A DNA stretch of 64,000 nucleotides from Clostridiales bacterium (GCA_019423635.1 JAHZBA010000005.1:9679-73678), one strand, 5' to 3'. Positions 8,424 through 16,921 are shown, numbered from the stretch's first letter. Numbers and translations are program-made. Notes: generated from the sequence alone by a model not told the origin.

Positions 8424-9317
8424 ATGTTGAAGGGTAAGAAAAAGAAGAAAAAGAACGTCGAAGAGGTCGACGAGGAACAGCTGGAGGAAACCGGAAAAAA
8501 GGGGAAAAAGAAGAAAAAGGGGAAAAAGAAGATCCTTCTGCTGCTTCCCATTGTTCTGGTGCTGGCCGGTGCAGCCGTGTTTTTCCTGCGTGGCCGGGGC
8601 GGCGGAGAGTCCGAGGAGAAGGTGAAGGATGACACCGTGGACCCGCCGCAGGTCTATCCCCTGGGAGATGGCGAGATCATGGCCCTGCCGGTCCTCAGCG
8701 CGGAGGTCATCGTGCACCAGCCGGAGGTACCGGAGCCCGCGGAGGGCGAGGAGGCCATCACGGCGGTGACCTACCTCTACGAGGGCTTCACGGATGCCCG
8801 GGGCCTGCTGGCGGGCTATGCGGGGCTGCTGACCGCGGCGGATGTGGGGTTTTCCTACGTGGATGAAGAGCTGACCCGCAGTGAGGCGCCGGACTTTCAA
8901 GAGGAGAGCGGCACCGCCCTTTTGGCCAAGGCGGGCACGGAGGAGAATACGGTCCACACCATCCAGCTGGACTGGAATCCGGAGCAGCAGGGCACCGTGG
9001 TCATCGACACGGTAGAGGGCAGAATTCGGGAGCCCAGAGCGGAGACCATGACCCTGGTCGAGGCAGAGGACTATATGCGGGCCATGAATCCGGCGGACCT
9101 TGGCCTGGAGGGCGAGACCATGGCGGGGTACCGGATCTACCCGCTGGCCGGGTCGGTGCTGGTGGACGGCCGTCCCTGCCTCCACATGAGTGTCTACAGT
9201 GTGGATGAGACGGCCGGCACCAACGAGATTGCCGGTGAGTTCTTCATTGCCTCCGACAAGAGCCACATTTACAGGCGCGACAGCATCAATGGACGGGTGT
9301 ACGAAGTTGGGGGCTGA
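8424..9317 (+). CDS. Lysine-rich single-pass membrane protein, unknown function
   Basis: The 297-residue product starts with a very basic cytoplasmic tail (runs of 4-6 lysines around GKKKKKK and KKGKKKKKGKKK, with an acidic patch between), then one transmembrane helix (about 36-56, ILLLLPIVLVLAGAAVFFL), then an acidic extracytoplasmic domain of about 240 residues. No known family was recognised. The gene begins 15 bases after the FtsA-like gene and is probably translated from the same mRNA, which suggests the polylysine tail or its membrane position serves that ATPase. Its 3' end overlaps the convergent AAA+ gene by 49 bases. Confidence 0.7.
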   Translation: MLKGKKKKKKNVEEVDEEQLEETGKKGKKKKKGKKKILLLLPIVLVLAGAAVFFLRGRGGGESEEKVKDDTVDPPQVYPLGDGEIMALPVLSAEVIVHQPEVPEPAEGEEAITAVTYLYEGFTDARGLLAGYAGLLTAADVGFSYVDEELTRSEAPDFQEESGTALLAKAGTEENTVHTIQLDWNPEQQGTVVIDTVEGRIREPRAETMTLVEAEDYMRAMNPADLGLEGETMAGYRIYPLAGSVLVDGRPCLHMSVYSVDETAGTNEIAGEFFIASDKSHIYRRDSINGRVYEVGG

Positions 9318-10654
9318 GCCGGCGTCAGCCGGGGCTCCGCCCGGGTCCCTGTGAGTCGCAGAGGGGTCTGAGGGGCCATGCGGGAGGAGAACAGGGGCGC
9401 CAGGATACTCTCCAGCACACAGGCCGCAGAGCGGGCGGAGAGGGCCTCCCGGCCGGGCGTCAGAGCCCGGACCAGGGCGGGGTCTACCGCTGTGATCTGG
9501 AGGCCGTATTCCCGCCCCAGGCTTTGAATCTGCTTGACGGTAATGGCCAGCCGGGCCTCGTCATCCAGAGGATGAAACCCGATCAGACCGCTGAACCGGC
9601 CTGCGATCTCCGGCAGGACGCCCAGGCGGACCATGGCCTGCCGGGCCGTCTCGTTGGCATCAAACAGCCGCTGGGCCAGTTCTGCTGGTCCGGCGGCTGG
9701 TTTTTGTGGAGCGGTCTCGGTGGGAACCGCCTCGCAGAAGCCCAGCTGAGGGCTGCTTTTCGCCCGCAGGTCCGCGTTGGTGGTGAACAGGAAGATACAC
9801 TGGCGGAAGTCCAGCTCCCGTTTGCCCTGGTCGTCCGCCCGGTGAGCGGTGCAGCGCCCTTCGTCCAGGATGGACATGAAGACCTTCAGCACCTCCGGAT
9901 GGGCTTTTTCCAGCTCGTCAAACATGAACACAGTCCGGGCCTCCCGCCGCACGGCGTCGAAGATAGGCGGGTCCTCGTAGCCCACATAGCCTGGCGGCGC
10001 GCCGGTGAGCCGGTGGACAGAGTGGGGCTGTGTGAAGGTGTTCAGCTCCGTCCACACGAACTGGTAAGACTGCCCGCAGCAGCGGCGCAGGGCCGGAGCG
10101 ACGGCCTTTCCCAGCTCGGATTTCCCCACACCGGTGGGTCCGTAGAAGATCAGCGACAGCGGCCGGGCCGGAGTCTGTTTTCCCACATGGGTGTACAGCC
10201 GGAAAGCGGCGGCCTCCACGGCCTCGGCCTGTCCCAGCACCTGCTCCGACAGGGTCTGCCGCAGGCGCAGATAGAGAGCCGGCCACACGCTGCTCTTCTC
10301 CGGCGGCGGAGGCGGGGGCGCTGCCGGAGCGGCCTTTGGGCGGCTCAGGGCCGGCCCCAGGGCATGGAGCCAGCGGGTCAGGTCCTCAAAGCGGTCAAAG
10401 CGCCAGGCACTGCGGGCAAAGAGGAGCTTCAGCACGGGACTTTGCCCGCGGTACTCCACGGCCGGATGCCAGTAGACCAGATATCCCCCCTCCCGGCGGC
10501 AGAAGCCCACCGTCACATAGCCGGGGCAGCAGCCCTCGGGCAGGCGGCAGGCGGGCACCTCATAGCTGCGGCCCTGGGCGGCGCAGAGCGCCACCTTTTG
10601 CCCCAGGGAGTCGTATTCCGCCGGAGTGGCGGTGCAAAGCTGTGAAAAATCCAT
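9269..10654 (-). CDS. ClpA/ClpB-like AAA+ ATPase, single ATPase domain
   Basis: 461 residues. An N-terminal domain (1 to about 105) with several cysteines is not recognised. A Pro/Ala-rich linker (about 105-120) precedes an AAA_2-type ATPase: Walker A GPTGVGKSE (172-180), ClpB-type pore loop GYVGYE (222-227), Walker B VFMFDELEK (242-250) and sensor-1 FLFTTNAD, followed by a C-terminal small domain. Such ATPases unfold or remodel proteins; without a ClpP-binding loop seen, a chaperone role is more likely than proteolysis. The start at 10654 is set by AGGAGG seven bases upstream; an upstream in-frame start at 10702 lacks a ribosome site. The 3' end overlaps the convergent membrane-protein gene. 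Confidence 0.8.
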   Translation of the reverse strand: MDFSQLCTATPAEYDSLGQKVALCAAQGRSYEVPACRLPEGCCPGYVTVGFCRREGGYLVYWHPAVEYRGQSPVLKLLFARSAWRFDRFEDLTRWLHALGPALSRPKAAPAAPPPPPPEKSSVWPALYLRLRQTLSEQVLGQAEAVEAAAFRLYTHVGKQTPARPLSLIFYGPTGVGKSELGKAVAPALRRCCGQSYQFVWTELNTFTQPHSVHRLTGAPPGYVGYEDPPIFDAVRREARTVFMFDELEKAHPEVLKVFMSILDEGRCTAHRADDQGKRELDFRQCIFLFTTNADLRAKSSPQLGFCEAVPTETAPQKPAAGPAELAQRLFDANETARQAMVRLGVLPEIAGRFSGLIGFHPLDDEARLAITVKQIQSLGREYGLQITAVDPALVRALTPGREALSARSAACVLESILAPLFSSRMAPQTPLRLTGTRAEPRLTPAQPPTSYTRPLMLSRL

Positions 10655-10798
10655 AAAAAACCTCCTGATCCCCCGTGATGGCATCAGGAGTATGATTTCC
10701 AAAAATTTCTGATTTCAAGCCCGCCGGCCGCCCTTTCTTTTCATGGAAACGCCGTACTATTTTCAAACATGGCCAAGGCGCCGGGATGGAGAGATGAT

Positions 10799-11110
10799 AT
10801 GATTTTTAAATGCGACGAGTTGAGAGAGGCCGTACAGGAGGATTTCGAGCGGTTTCTTCAAATGGGATTTGACGAGAGCCAGATCCTCCCGGCCGTTTTG
10901 TGCGAGTATGAGCATGGCGAGGGCTTTTGCCGGGAGGAGAACCTGCTGATCCACATCTTTCTGGCCCAAAACTATGAAAGACGGGGGCTTGCAGCCCACG
11001 GCATCGTCGAAAAGCTCCGGCAGATGCTGGCAGAGGAGACCGGGACGCGGCAACTCCTGGATGGGGAAGCGGCAAAGTCCCTTGCGGAGCTGCTTGCGAG
11101 AGATCCTTGA
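10799..11110 (+). CDS. Small hypothetical protein
   Basis: 103 residues, acidic and mostly helical (starts IFKCDELREAVQEDFERFL, then EYEHGEGFCREENLLIHIFL). No family was recognised; there is no signal peptide or membrane segment. The start at 10799 follows GGAGAG; an in-frame ATG at 10769 would add ten residues. It stands alone between divergent and convergent minus-strand genes, and the perfect hairpin at 11124-11153 may end it as well as the motility operon. Confidence 0.6.
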   Translation: MIFKCDELREAVQEDFERFLQMGFDESQILPAVLCEYEHGEGFCREENLLIHIFLAQNYERRGLAAHGIVEKLRQMLAEETGTRQLLDGEAAKSLAELLARDP

Positions 11111-11118
11111 CGCAGCTG

Positions 11119-11153
11119 AAAAAGAGCCGCCCGGCATTCCTGCCGGGCGGCTC
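11119..11153 (-). terminator. Terminator of the flgM-yjfB operon
   Basis: A perfect 13-bp stem (GAGCCGCCCGGCA / complement, loop TTCC) at 11124-11153 is followed on the minus strand by five T. It lies 5 bases after the yjfB stop. The plus-strand side lacks a T-run, though the hairpin also follows the 10799-11110 gene. Confidence 0.85.
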
Positions 11154-11157
11154 TCCC

Positions 11158-11334
11158 TCATGCGTAGGTGTCAATGTACTGACCCATCCCCTCAGTAGCG
11201 GGGAGCATCCTCAAAAGCTCCTGTGCAGCCAGCTCCTGGCTGTCCATGACTTTTTTCGTCATAGCCATGGAGTAATTCACAGAGAACTGCGCCGCGCTCA
11301 TTTCCATGGCGGCGGAGGCGATTGCGTCCAACAT
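11158..11334 (-). CDS. yjfB: YjfB-family putative motility protein
   Basis: A 58-residue frame that begins MLDAIASAAMEMSAAQFSVN, contains AMTKKVMDSQELAAQELLRM and ends GQYIDTYA. The pattern of an N-terminal Ala/Met helix, a VMDxQ centre and a short tail matches the small YjfB-type motility proteins of Firmicutes, often encoded near flagellar genes. The ATG is 4 bases after the csrA stop, and the operon terminator follows at once, so it is the last gene of the flgM operon. Its biochemical role is not known. Confidence 0.8.
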   Translation of the reverse strand: MLDAIASAAMEMSAAQFSVNYSMAMTKKVMDSQELAAQELLRMLPATEGMGQYIDTYA

Positions 11335-11338
11335 CGTA

Positions 11339-11605
11339 CTAACCTTCTTTCATGGGTTTTTGAGAAGAGGGCCGCTGTTCCAAAACCTCGTCCAACAGCC
11401 CTAACAGCTCCAGAGGAGCCGCTTCCTCCTGTGCAGAGTCCTGGTTGGCAGCGGTGGCGGTGACCAGCTCGCTGCGGAGAATCGAGACATCCGACGGCGC
11501 GGAAATGGCCAAACGAACCCGCCCGCCTTCAATGGAGACGACGGAGATGGAGATATTCTCCCCAATCAGCAGGGATTCACCGGCTTTGCGCTGCAAAATC
11601 AGCAT
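11339..11605 (-). CDS. csrA: Carbon storage regulator CsrA (translational repressor)
   Basis: The first 55 residues are a full CsrA domain (MLILQRKAGESLLIGENISI, then VRLAISAPSDVSILRSEL), which dimerises and binds GGA-containing mRNA leaders; in Bacillus it represses flagellin translation. The 88-residue length exceeds the usual 60-75 because of an acidic tail (about 56-88). FliW, its protein antagonist, is encoded immediately upstream with a 7-base overlap, so the two are translationally coupled. GAGGAGG lies 7 bases before the ATG. Confidence 0.95.
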   Translation of the reverse strand: MLILQRKAGESLLIGENISISVVSIEGGRVRLAISAPSDVSILRSELVTATAANQDSAQEEAAPLELLGLLDEVLEQRPSSQKPMKEG

Positions 11606-12054
11606 GACGCGGCCTCCTCACTGTGGCTGAATTCAGACAGGAGGTGGCGCATTTCGTAGCCGCCGGACTCCAGGATGACCTGATGGGCCTGCCGGGTGTC
11701 CGGGTGAATGACAATGGGGCAACGCAGATTGACGGTGCTGTTGGAGACCGGATTCTTCACCGCGCAGAGCACATAGTAACACAGCTCCTGGCTGCTCTCC
11801 ACACCAAAACTTTTCAGTTCACTGCTCTGCAGCTCCGGCGCATAGCCCGGGTCCAGCGTGAAGGGGTCCAGCGCCACAAAGGCCAGCATCGGCGTCGTGG
11901 TACTCTGCATGCAGAGCATACTGCCGTGGCCGCCCTCAAAGGGCAGCAGCAAAAACTCATGCTCGCCGTCAAAACCGAAAAGGCCTGCCGGAAAGTGAAT
12001 CAGCTCCGAAGGCTCATAGTCGATTTCCCCAAAATACTTTGTCTGGAGTTTCAA
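11599..12054 (-). CDS. fliW: Flagellar assembly factor FliW (CsrA antagonist)
   Basis: 151 residues, the usual length, with family motifs (YFGEIDYEPSELIHFPAGLF, GFDGEHEFLLLP, LDPFTLDPGY and CPIVIHPDT). FliW binds CsrA non-competitively and flagellin competitively, so free flagellin sets CsrA activity. The start is TTG at 12054, six bases after AGGAGG. The gene lies between the YviE-like gene and csrA, as in Bacillus subtilis (flgM-flgN-flgK-flgL-yviE-fliW-csrA). Confidence 0.95.
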   Translation of the reverse strand: MKLQTKYFGEIDYEPSELIHFPAGLFGFDGEHEFLLLPFEGGHGSMLCMQSTTTPMLAFVALDPFTLDPGYAPELQSSELKSFGVESSQELCYYVLCAVKNPVSNSTVNLRCPIVIHPDTRQAHQVILESGGYEMRHLLSEFSHSEEAASC

Positions 12055-12067
12055 AGCAGTCCTCCTG

Positions 12068-12676
12068 TCAGGCCTTTACGTCCACAGGTTCATAGTTGGG
12101 ATCAGCGGAGGGAGGAACATACAGCGGACCGCCGATATATTTGATGATCACGTCAGGCTGCTGCGTGACGGAAATCTCAATATCACCAGGAGTGAACTTG
12201 AACTCGTTGGAGCTCAGACGCCAGTCAAAATTCAGCTTATCCATCTCAAACTTGATGTTCAGCTCTCCGGCGTCCCAGCTGATCTCCGGTCCCACCTCGG
12301 GCAGGAACTTCAGGCCCGGCTGGGAATTCATGTCCGGACTGAGGGCGGTTGCGGAATACTGTGCCATGACATCCTCCCCGATCTTTGCCTTCAATAACAA
12401 CTCCCCCTGCTGCGCATAAGTGGCAGTGGCCTCATAGGCCGCCTGGCGGCCCTTTTGTGCGTGCTGTTCAATGCTGGTTGCCGGAGAGGGGACAATGGAA
12501 TTGCGCATCTCAAAGGTGTCCACCTTCAACCGGATGGGGCGGCTTTTGATATTCAGGCCCCCACTGTCACGACTGATCTCCAGGTCCGCTGAAGCACGGG
12601 TGTACTCCAGCTTGGCAGGGGACATCTTCATCTCAATCTCAATGGGGACACTCTTAATTTCAATCAGTTGTGTCAT
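12068..12676 (-). CDS. yviE: YviE-like protein (DUF6470 family)
   Basis: 202 residues with no signal peptide or membrane segment. The N-terminal half has repeated short strands with an I[EK]-x-P-[IL]-[EK] pattern (IEIKSVPIEIEMKMSPAKLE, then LEISRD and IKSRPIRLKVDTFEMRN). The centre is a helix rich in Ala/Gln (QKGRQAAYEATATYAQQGEL) and the C-terminal half repeats the strands. This matches the DUF6470/YviE proteins between flgL and fliW in Firmicutes; function unknown. A large inverted repeat precedes it (12720-12860). It lies 13 bases from fliW. Confidence 0.85.
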   Translation of the reverse strand: MTQLIEIKSVPIEIEMKMSPAKLEYTRASADLEISRDSGGLNIKSRPIRLKVDTFEMRNSIVPSPATSIEQHAQKGRQAAYEATATYAQQGELLLKAKIGEDVMAQYSATALSPDMNSQPGLKFLPEVGPEISWDAGELNIKFEMDKLNFDWRLSSNEFKFTPGDIEISVTQQPDVIIKYIGGPLYVPPSADPNYEPVDVKA

Positions 12677-12719
12677 AAATCCGATTCACGCTCCTTCCTG
12701 AATTCGCACGGGCTGAGAA

Positions 12720-12860
12720 CTGGTATTCATCACCGGGAGATGCCGGATGAACGGTGTTTTTCCCGTCAGACAGGAGGTTGACGACGTCCGACGGAGGAGG
12801 GAGGCACCGTTTGCCGGGAAAAAGACCGGTCATCCGGCGTTCAGCAGATGTGAATACCGG
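12720..12860. repeat. Large imperfect inverted repeat between flgL and yviE
   Basis: Two 46-base arms (12720-12765 and 12815-12860) are near-complementary: both contain GGTATTCA, GCCGGATGA-CGGT and TTTTTCCCG in mirrored order. They flank a 49-base centre. The mRNA would form a long hairpin 3 bases after the flgL stop. It may attenuate transcription, protect the flgK-flgL part of the mRNA, or be a degenerate mobile element. Confidence 0.75.
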
Positions 12861-12863
12861 CTT

Positions 12864-14228
12864 TTAAAGGCTCAGATAATCCATCAGGCTCTGAGAGAGG
12901 ATGCTGTTGCCCACCTTCAAAGCCGTGTCATACGTGTATTTCGCGAAGATGAAGTCGGAGATGGCCAGGGCCTCGTCCACGTCCTCCAGACCGGAGATCT
13001 GCTCTTGCAGGTTGTACTGGTTGGACTCCAGAATCGTGGCGTTGGTGGTGAGGAACTTGCTGCGGGTGTCCAGCTCCACATATTGATCCTTCACGGCGGC
13101 GGTGACCAGCTCGTATTTATGGGCCAGACGGTAGTACTCGTCCTCTTCCGCCTGGCTGGCGAACTCGCCGTCCCGGGGATCGCAGTTTTTCAGGATCGTG
13201 CCCATCCGGTCCACCATGGCAATGACGTTTTTGGGGTCGCCGTCCGCATCGACGCCATAGCCGCCCAAAAAGTCCACGCCCTGGAGCGCCTGGTTGAAGA
13301 CGCTGGTGGTCTCCACCCTGCCGCCGTTGGTGTCAAAGCCCAGACCGATGTCTGCGTTCTTCACCTCGTCCTCGGAGAAGTAGCGGAGCTTTTCCAGTTC
13401 GTCCTTGTCCGTGGTGTTCACGGGGATGCCGCGGTAGCAGAGGGTTCTGGCGGCCTGGTTTTTGTCATTGGTGCCAGTGCCGTCCTTGGTCAGGTACTTG
13501 AAGGCGGCCATCTCGTTGTAGTTGGGGTTCTTCCGCGGCGCGGCCTGGGCCCTGTCATCCGTAGGATTTCCGTCCTTATCCAGATAGGGCGGAATGTCGG
13601 GATTCGTGGGATCGGCAAGAAAGGCGGGGTTTGCCTCGGGAAGCGCCTCAAGGGGATCATTGGTTCCGACCTTGTTTACCCCGTCCTCCTTGAGATACTG
13701 GAACGTCTCCTGCTTTACCGGGTCGACCTGGTCCGGCGGAATGTACTCCGGGTTGGTCTGCGCCCCCCAGGTGAAGGGGACATTCAGACCGTCGGCGCCG
13801 GCAAAGATGAAATTCTCGCCATACCGGCCGTTCATGGTCTGCACCATGTTCTCCGCCAGAGCCGTCATGGACTGGCCCAGGGCCGTCCGGGCGGAGCCGT
13901 CCGGATCATTTGCGCCCTCCAGCATCAGCGCCTTGAAGGTGCCGTTGTTGGAGACCGTATCCAGGTTCTCCTCAATCTGCGCCACGGCCTTCCAGGCCTG
14001 CTGGAACTTATATTGAATGGAGGTGTTCAGATCCCGCTGGGCGCTGTTGCGCAGCAGGGCGGTCCGCTTCTGGAAGCTGAGGGCGGCCGCGGCGGGATCT
14101 TCGGCAAAGGAGTTGAAAAGCCGGCCGGTTTGAACGGTGTTCATGGATTTGTTCATATAATAGCCGGACCGCTGCAGGTTATAGCGGTAGGTTTTCAGAG
14201 TGCTGGTGGTTGTGGTACGGGCAATCAT
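12864..14228 (-). CDS. flgL: Flagellar hook-filament junction protein FlgL (HAP3)
   Basis: 454 residues, longer than the roughly 300 usual for the family. The N-terminal D0/D1 helix is flagellin-like (TYRYNLQRSGYYMNKSMNTV, TGRLFNSFAEDPAAAALSFQ) and the C-terminal helix is canonical (ISGLEDVDEALAISDFIFAK, ending LSQSLMDYLSL). The extra length is an insertion at about residues 165-270 made of three related units of the type YLxKDGxxTxDxxQA (178, 215 and 245), also found in FlgK. FlgL joins hook and filament with FlgK. The ATG is 19 bases from the flgK stop; the ribosome site is AGGAGGG. Confidence 0.93.
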   Translation of the reverse strand: MIARTTTTSTLKTYRYNLQRSGYYMNKSMNTVQTGRLFNSFAEDPAAAALSFQKRTALLRNSAQRDLNTSIQYKFQQAWKAVAQIEENLDTVSNNGTFKALMLEGANDPDGSARTALGQSMTALAENMVQTMNGRYGENFIFAGADGLNVPFTWGAQTNPEYIPPDQVDPVKQETFQYLKEDGVNKVGTNDPLEALPEANPAFLADPTNPDIPPYLDKDGNPTDDRAQAAPRKNPNYNEMAAFKYLTKDGTGTNDKNQAARTLCYRGIPVNTTDKDELEKLRYFSEDEVKNADIGLGFDTNGGRVETTSVFNQALQGVDFLGGYGVDADGDPKNVIAMVDRMGTILKNCDPRDGEFASQAEEDEYYRLAHKYELVTAAVKDQYVELDTRSKFLTTNATILESNQYNLQEQISGLEDVDEALAISDFIFAKYTYDTALKVGNSILSQSLMDYLSL

Positions 14229-14246
14229 GGAAATCTCCCTCCTTTA

Positions 14247-16886
14247 TCAGGTCGTCAGGCCGGTGTTGTTAATCAGCTTATCCAGCACGGAATCCAGCGT
14301 CGTCATCAGGCGGCAGGCGGCATTGTAGGACTTTGCGTACTGCATCAGATTCATGGCCTCATCGTTGAAGTCCACGCTGGAGACGGAGGCGCGGCTGCTG
14401 TCCAGCTCTACCGTCTTCTCGTAATAGTTGTCCAGCAGGGTGCTGGTCTCCTTCTGGTCATGGCCCAGCGTGGTGCCGATGCTGCGCCACATCTCCGAAA
14501 AGCTGCCGGTGAACATCGCCTCTTCCTGCGCGTTCCCCACGATGTCCTGGGGGAAGTACTCCAGCCGCTTGGATTTCAGGCCGTGGAGCAGCAGCACGTT
14601 GCTGCTGTCGGTGGAGGCGGGATTCAGATCGCCGTCTGCGCAGATGAAGGAGTTGACCACCATGGGGCCTCTGGTCCAGCTGGCGGAGACGGAGATGTTG
14701 GCGGCGGTGATGCCCTCGGCGCTGTCGGTGTCGCCGTTGCTGCTGAAGAGGTTGCCGCCCCGGAACATGCCCGGCGCCGCCTTGACCGGATTATTGTCAG
14801 CGTCAAGGTACTCCTTAGTGGGGTCGCCCTTGTATTTGATCGTCTGCGTGTCGTCCTTCAGATAGGCGATGACATCCGCCTCTCCGTTTTCATCCACATA
14901 CTTGTTGTCTTTGAGCCAGGTCTTGATCTCATCGGGCACCTTGGACATATCCCATTTGGTGGAGCACAGCATATCCTTCGTGTTGAGGGCGTAGGTGTTG
15001 CCGTTGCCGTCATCCAGGACGATGGCTTCGCTGACAAGCTGGCCGTCCTTATCCGCGCCGCCTGTGGGGTCCCAGACGGTGGTGAGGAGATCCCCGGAGG
15101 GGCTGGTGAGGTAACCCTGGTTCTGCTCGTTGAAGGAGGTGGCGATCTGCTTGGCCAGCAGGTCCAGGACGTTCTGGTAGTAGGGGATGCCGCGCTTGGT
15201 AACGGCGTTTTCATCCACCGTGGCCACTACGTCGCGGTCAGTGAACTCGCCGCTCTCCGTCAGCATCTCCCGCTGGGACTGGAGGGAGCCATAGAGGTCG
15301 TTGTCATCCAGATCCACCGGCTTGGAGGGAGTCTTGATATAGTCCTGGGCGAAGTAGACGGGCTTGGTCTCCCGGTCAGCCTCGGCGGCGGAGTTGGTGA
15401 GCACGGTTTTTGTAGTGCCGTCTGCGTTCTTGACCGTTTTCTGATAGCGGAAGAACTGCGCGTGCGTCGGATCTTCCGGATCAAGGTCCGCCGGAGGCGT
15501 CGCGTTGGGATTGTACACCGGGTTTGTCTTCAAGCTCTTCTGCCAGCTCTGCCGGACGCTGGTGATGCGGACCGAGCCGTCGTCGAGGGTCTCCGAAATG
15601 GTCTCGCCCTTCAGGAACTTATCAATGATGGCCTTGTCGGCGGCATTGGCGGCATCCAGAACCTTCTCCTGCAGCACCTGGACACTCTCGTGGAGCCTGC
15701 CGTAGACATCCCGCATCTCGGAGAGGGTGAGGTCAAAGTTGGAGTTGTTCACCATCACGGCCTGCTCGAGATCCGCCGTGGGGTTGCCGTCGGCATCCTC
15801 GTAAGGCTTGTAGTCGGGATTTTCCTTTTTAATCCACAGAGCATCCGCCTCATTGGCAACGGGGTCGCCCTGGTCATTCAGGAAGGGCAGAGTTCCATTG
15901 GTTGCCGGGTCTGGATTGGGCGTGGGAATCATATCGGCCAGGGCGGGATCGTTGGTCAAGCTGCCGTCCTTAGCGACATAGGCAAAGGTGGTGTCATCAT
16001 CGGGATTCTCCTCCCGCAGCTTGGGCACCTGGGTGTAGCCCAGCTGCGCGCAGTACCGGCCGTCAATCAGCACGGATTCATCCGTGTTGGCCAGGGGATC
16101 GGGGTTGGCGTCGCCCAGCTTGATGATGAGCTTTTCCACCGTCTGTCCCGCGCCGATGTCCTCGGTGGTGTAGGTCACGTCAATCTTCAGGTAGGTGGAG
16201 AGCTGGTCAATCAGGTTGTTCCGCTGATCCCGCAGCTCCAGCGCGTTGTCGCCGTGGATTTCGCTCTTGCGGATGGAGGCGTTCAGATCCCGGATGTTGG
16301 TCAGGAGCTTGTTGACCGTCGTCAGATCCTGGTTGAACTGCTCCTCCGAGTCCTTGTACAGCTCCTTCAGCTGCGCCGCATAGGACCGCAGCTCCTGGCA
16401 CAGGGAGTCCACGGCGGTGCGCACCTGCACGTCGTATTCCTTCTGGCCGGTGTAATCGGTCAGGCCGGAGATGGCCTGGAAGATGTTCTCAATCTGATAG
16501 GCGATGATGCCGAACTCCTCGCCCTCCTTGACCTCGCCGCCCTTGCCGACCTCGTCCAGAATGGCCTTGATCTTCTCCAGGCCGTTCAGCTTGGCGTCCA
16601 TGGCGCCCACGTTGGAATTGTCGTTGCGGAAGCGGATGTCCAGATAGGGGTCCCGCAGCTGGGAGACGCTGGTGGGCAGCACGCCGTTGCCGATCCGCAG
16701 CTCATACTGGGAGTGGTAGCGGTCGGCGCCGCCGGTTTTGAAGCTGACCTGCTCCAGCCGCTGGCGGGTATAGCCCGCGGTGTTGACGTTGGAGATATTG
16801 TTGCCGGTGACACTGAGTCCCAGCTGGGCGGCGTAAATCGCCAGCCGCGCCTGGGTAAAAGAACCAAACGTACCAATCGAGCCCAT
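14247..16886 (-). CDS. flgK: Flagellar hook-associated protein FlgK (HAP1)
   Basis: 879 residues against about 500-550 in typical FlgK. The N-terminal rod/hook motif is clear (QARLAIYAAQLGLSVTGNNI, SNVNTAGYTRQRLEQ), followed by the D1 helices, and the C-terminus ends with the usual SVDFNDEAMNLMQYAKSYNA helix. The middle is expanded by Asp/Asn/Pro-rich units related to those in FlgL (near residues 300-390), again around 460-510 and near 680-720. The protein is exported by the flagellar apparatus, with FlgN as chaperone; flgN lies directly upstream. The unusual middle is probably surface-exposed D2/D3. Confidence 0.93.
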   Translation of the reverse strand: MGSIGTFGSFTQARLAIYAAQLGLSVTGNNISNVNTAGYTRQRLEQVSFKTGGADRYHSQYELRIGNGVLPTSVSQLRDPYLDIRFRNDNSNVGAMDAKLNGLEKIKAILDEVGKGGEVKEGEEFGIIAYQIENIFQAISGLTDYTGQKEYDVQVRTAVDSLCQELRSYAAQLKELYKDSEEQFNQDLTTVNKLLTNIRDLNASIRKSEIHGDNALELRDQRNNLIDQLSTYLKIDVTYTTEDIGAGQTVEKLIIKLGDANPDPLANTDESVLIDGRYCAQLGYTQVPKLREENPDDDTTFAYVAKDGSLTNDPALADMIPTPNPDPATNGTLPFLNDQGDPVANEADALWIKKENPDYKPYEDADGNPTADLEQAVMVNNSNFDLTLSEMRDVYGRLHESVQVLQEKVLDAANAADKAIIDKFLKGETISETLDDGSVRITSVRQSWQKSLKTNPVYNPNATPPADLDPEDPTHAQFFRYQKTVKNADGTTKTVLTNSAAEADRETKPVYFAQDYIKTPSKPVDLDDNDLYGSLQSQREMLTESGEFTDRDVVATVDENAVTKRGIPYYQNVLDLLAKQIATSFNEQNQGYLTSPSGDLLTTVWDPTGGADKDGQLVSEAIVLDDGNGNTYALNTKDMLCSTKWDMSKVPDEIKTWLKDNKYVDENGEADVIAYLKDDTQTIKYKGDPTKEYLDADNNPVKAAPGMFRGGNLFSSNGDTDSAEGITAANISVSASWTRGPMVVNSFICADGDLNPASTDSSNVLLLHGLKSKRLEYFPQDIVGNAQEEAMFTGSFSEMWRSIGTTLGHDQKETSTLLDNYYEKTVELDSSRASVSSVDFNDEAMNLMQYAKSYNAACRLMTTLDSVLDKLINNTGLTT

Positions 16887-16921
16887 AGAAAAACTCCTTT
16901 TATTTGCAGTTCCGCCGCCCG

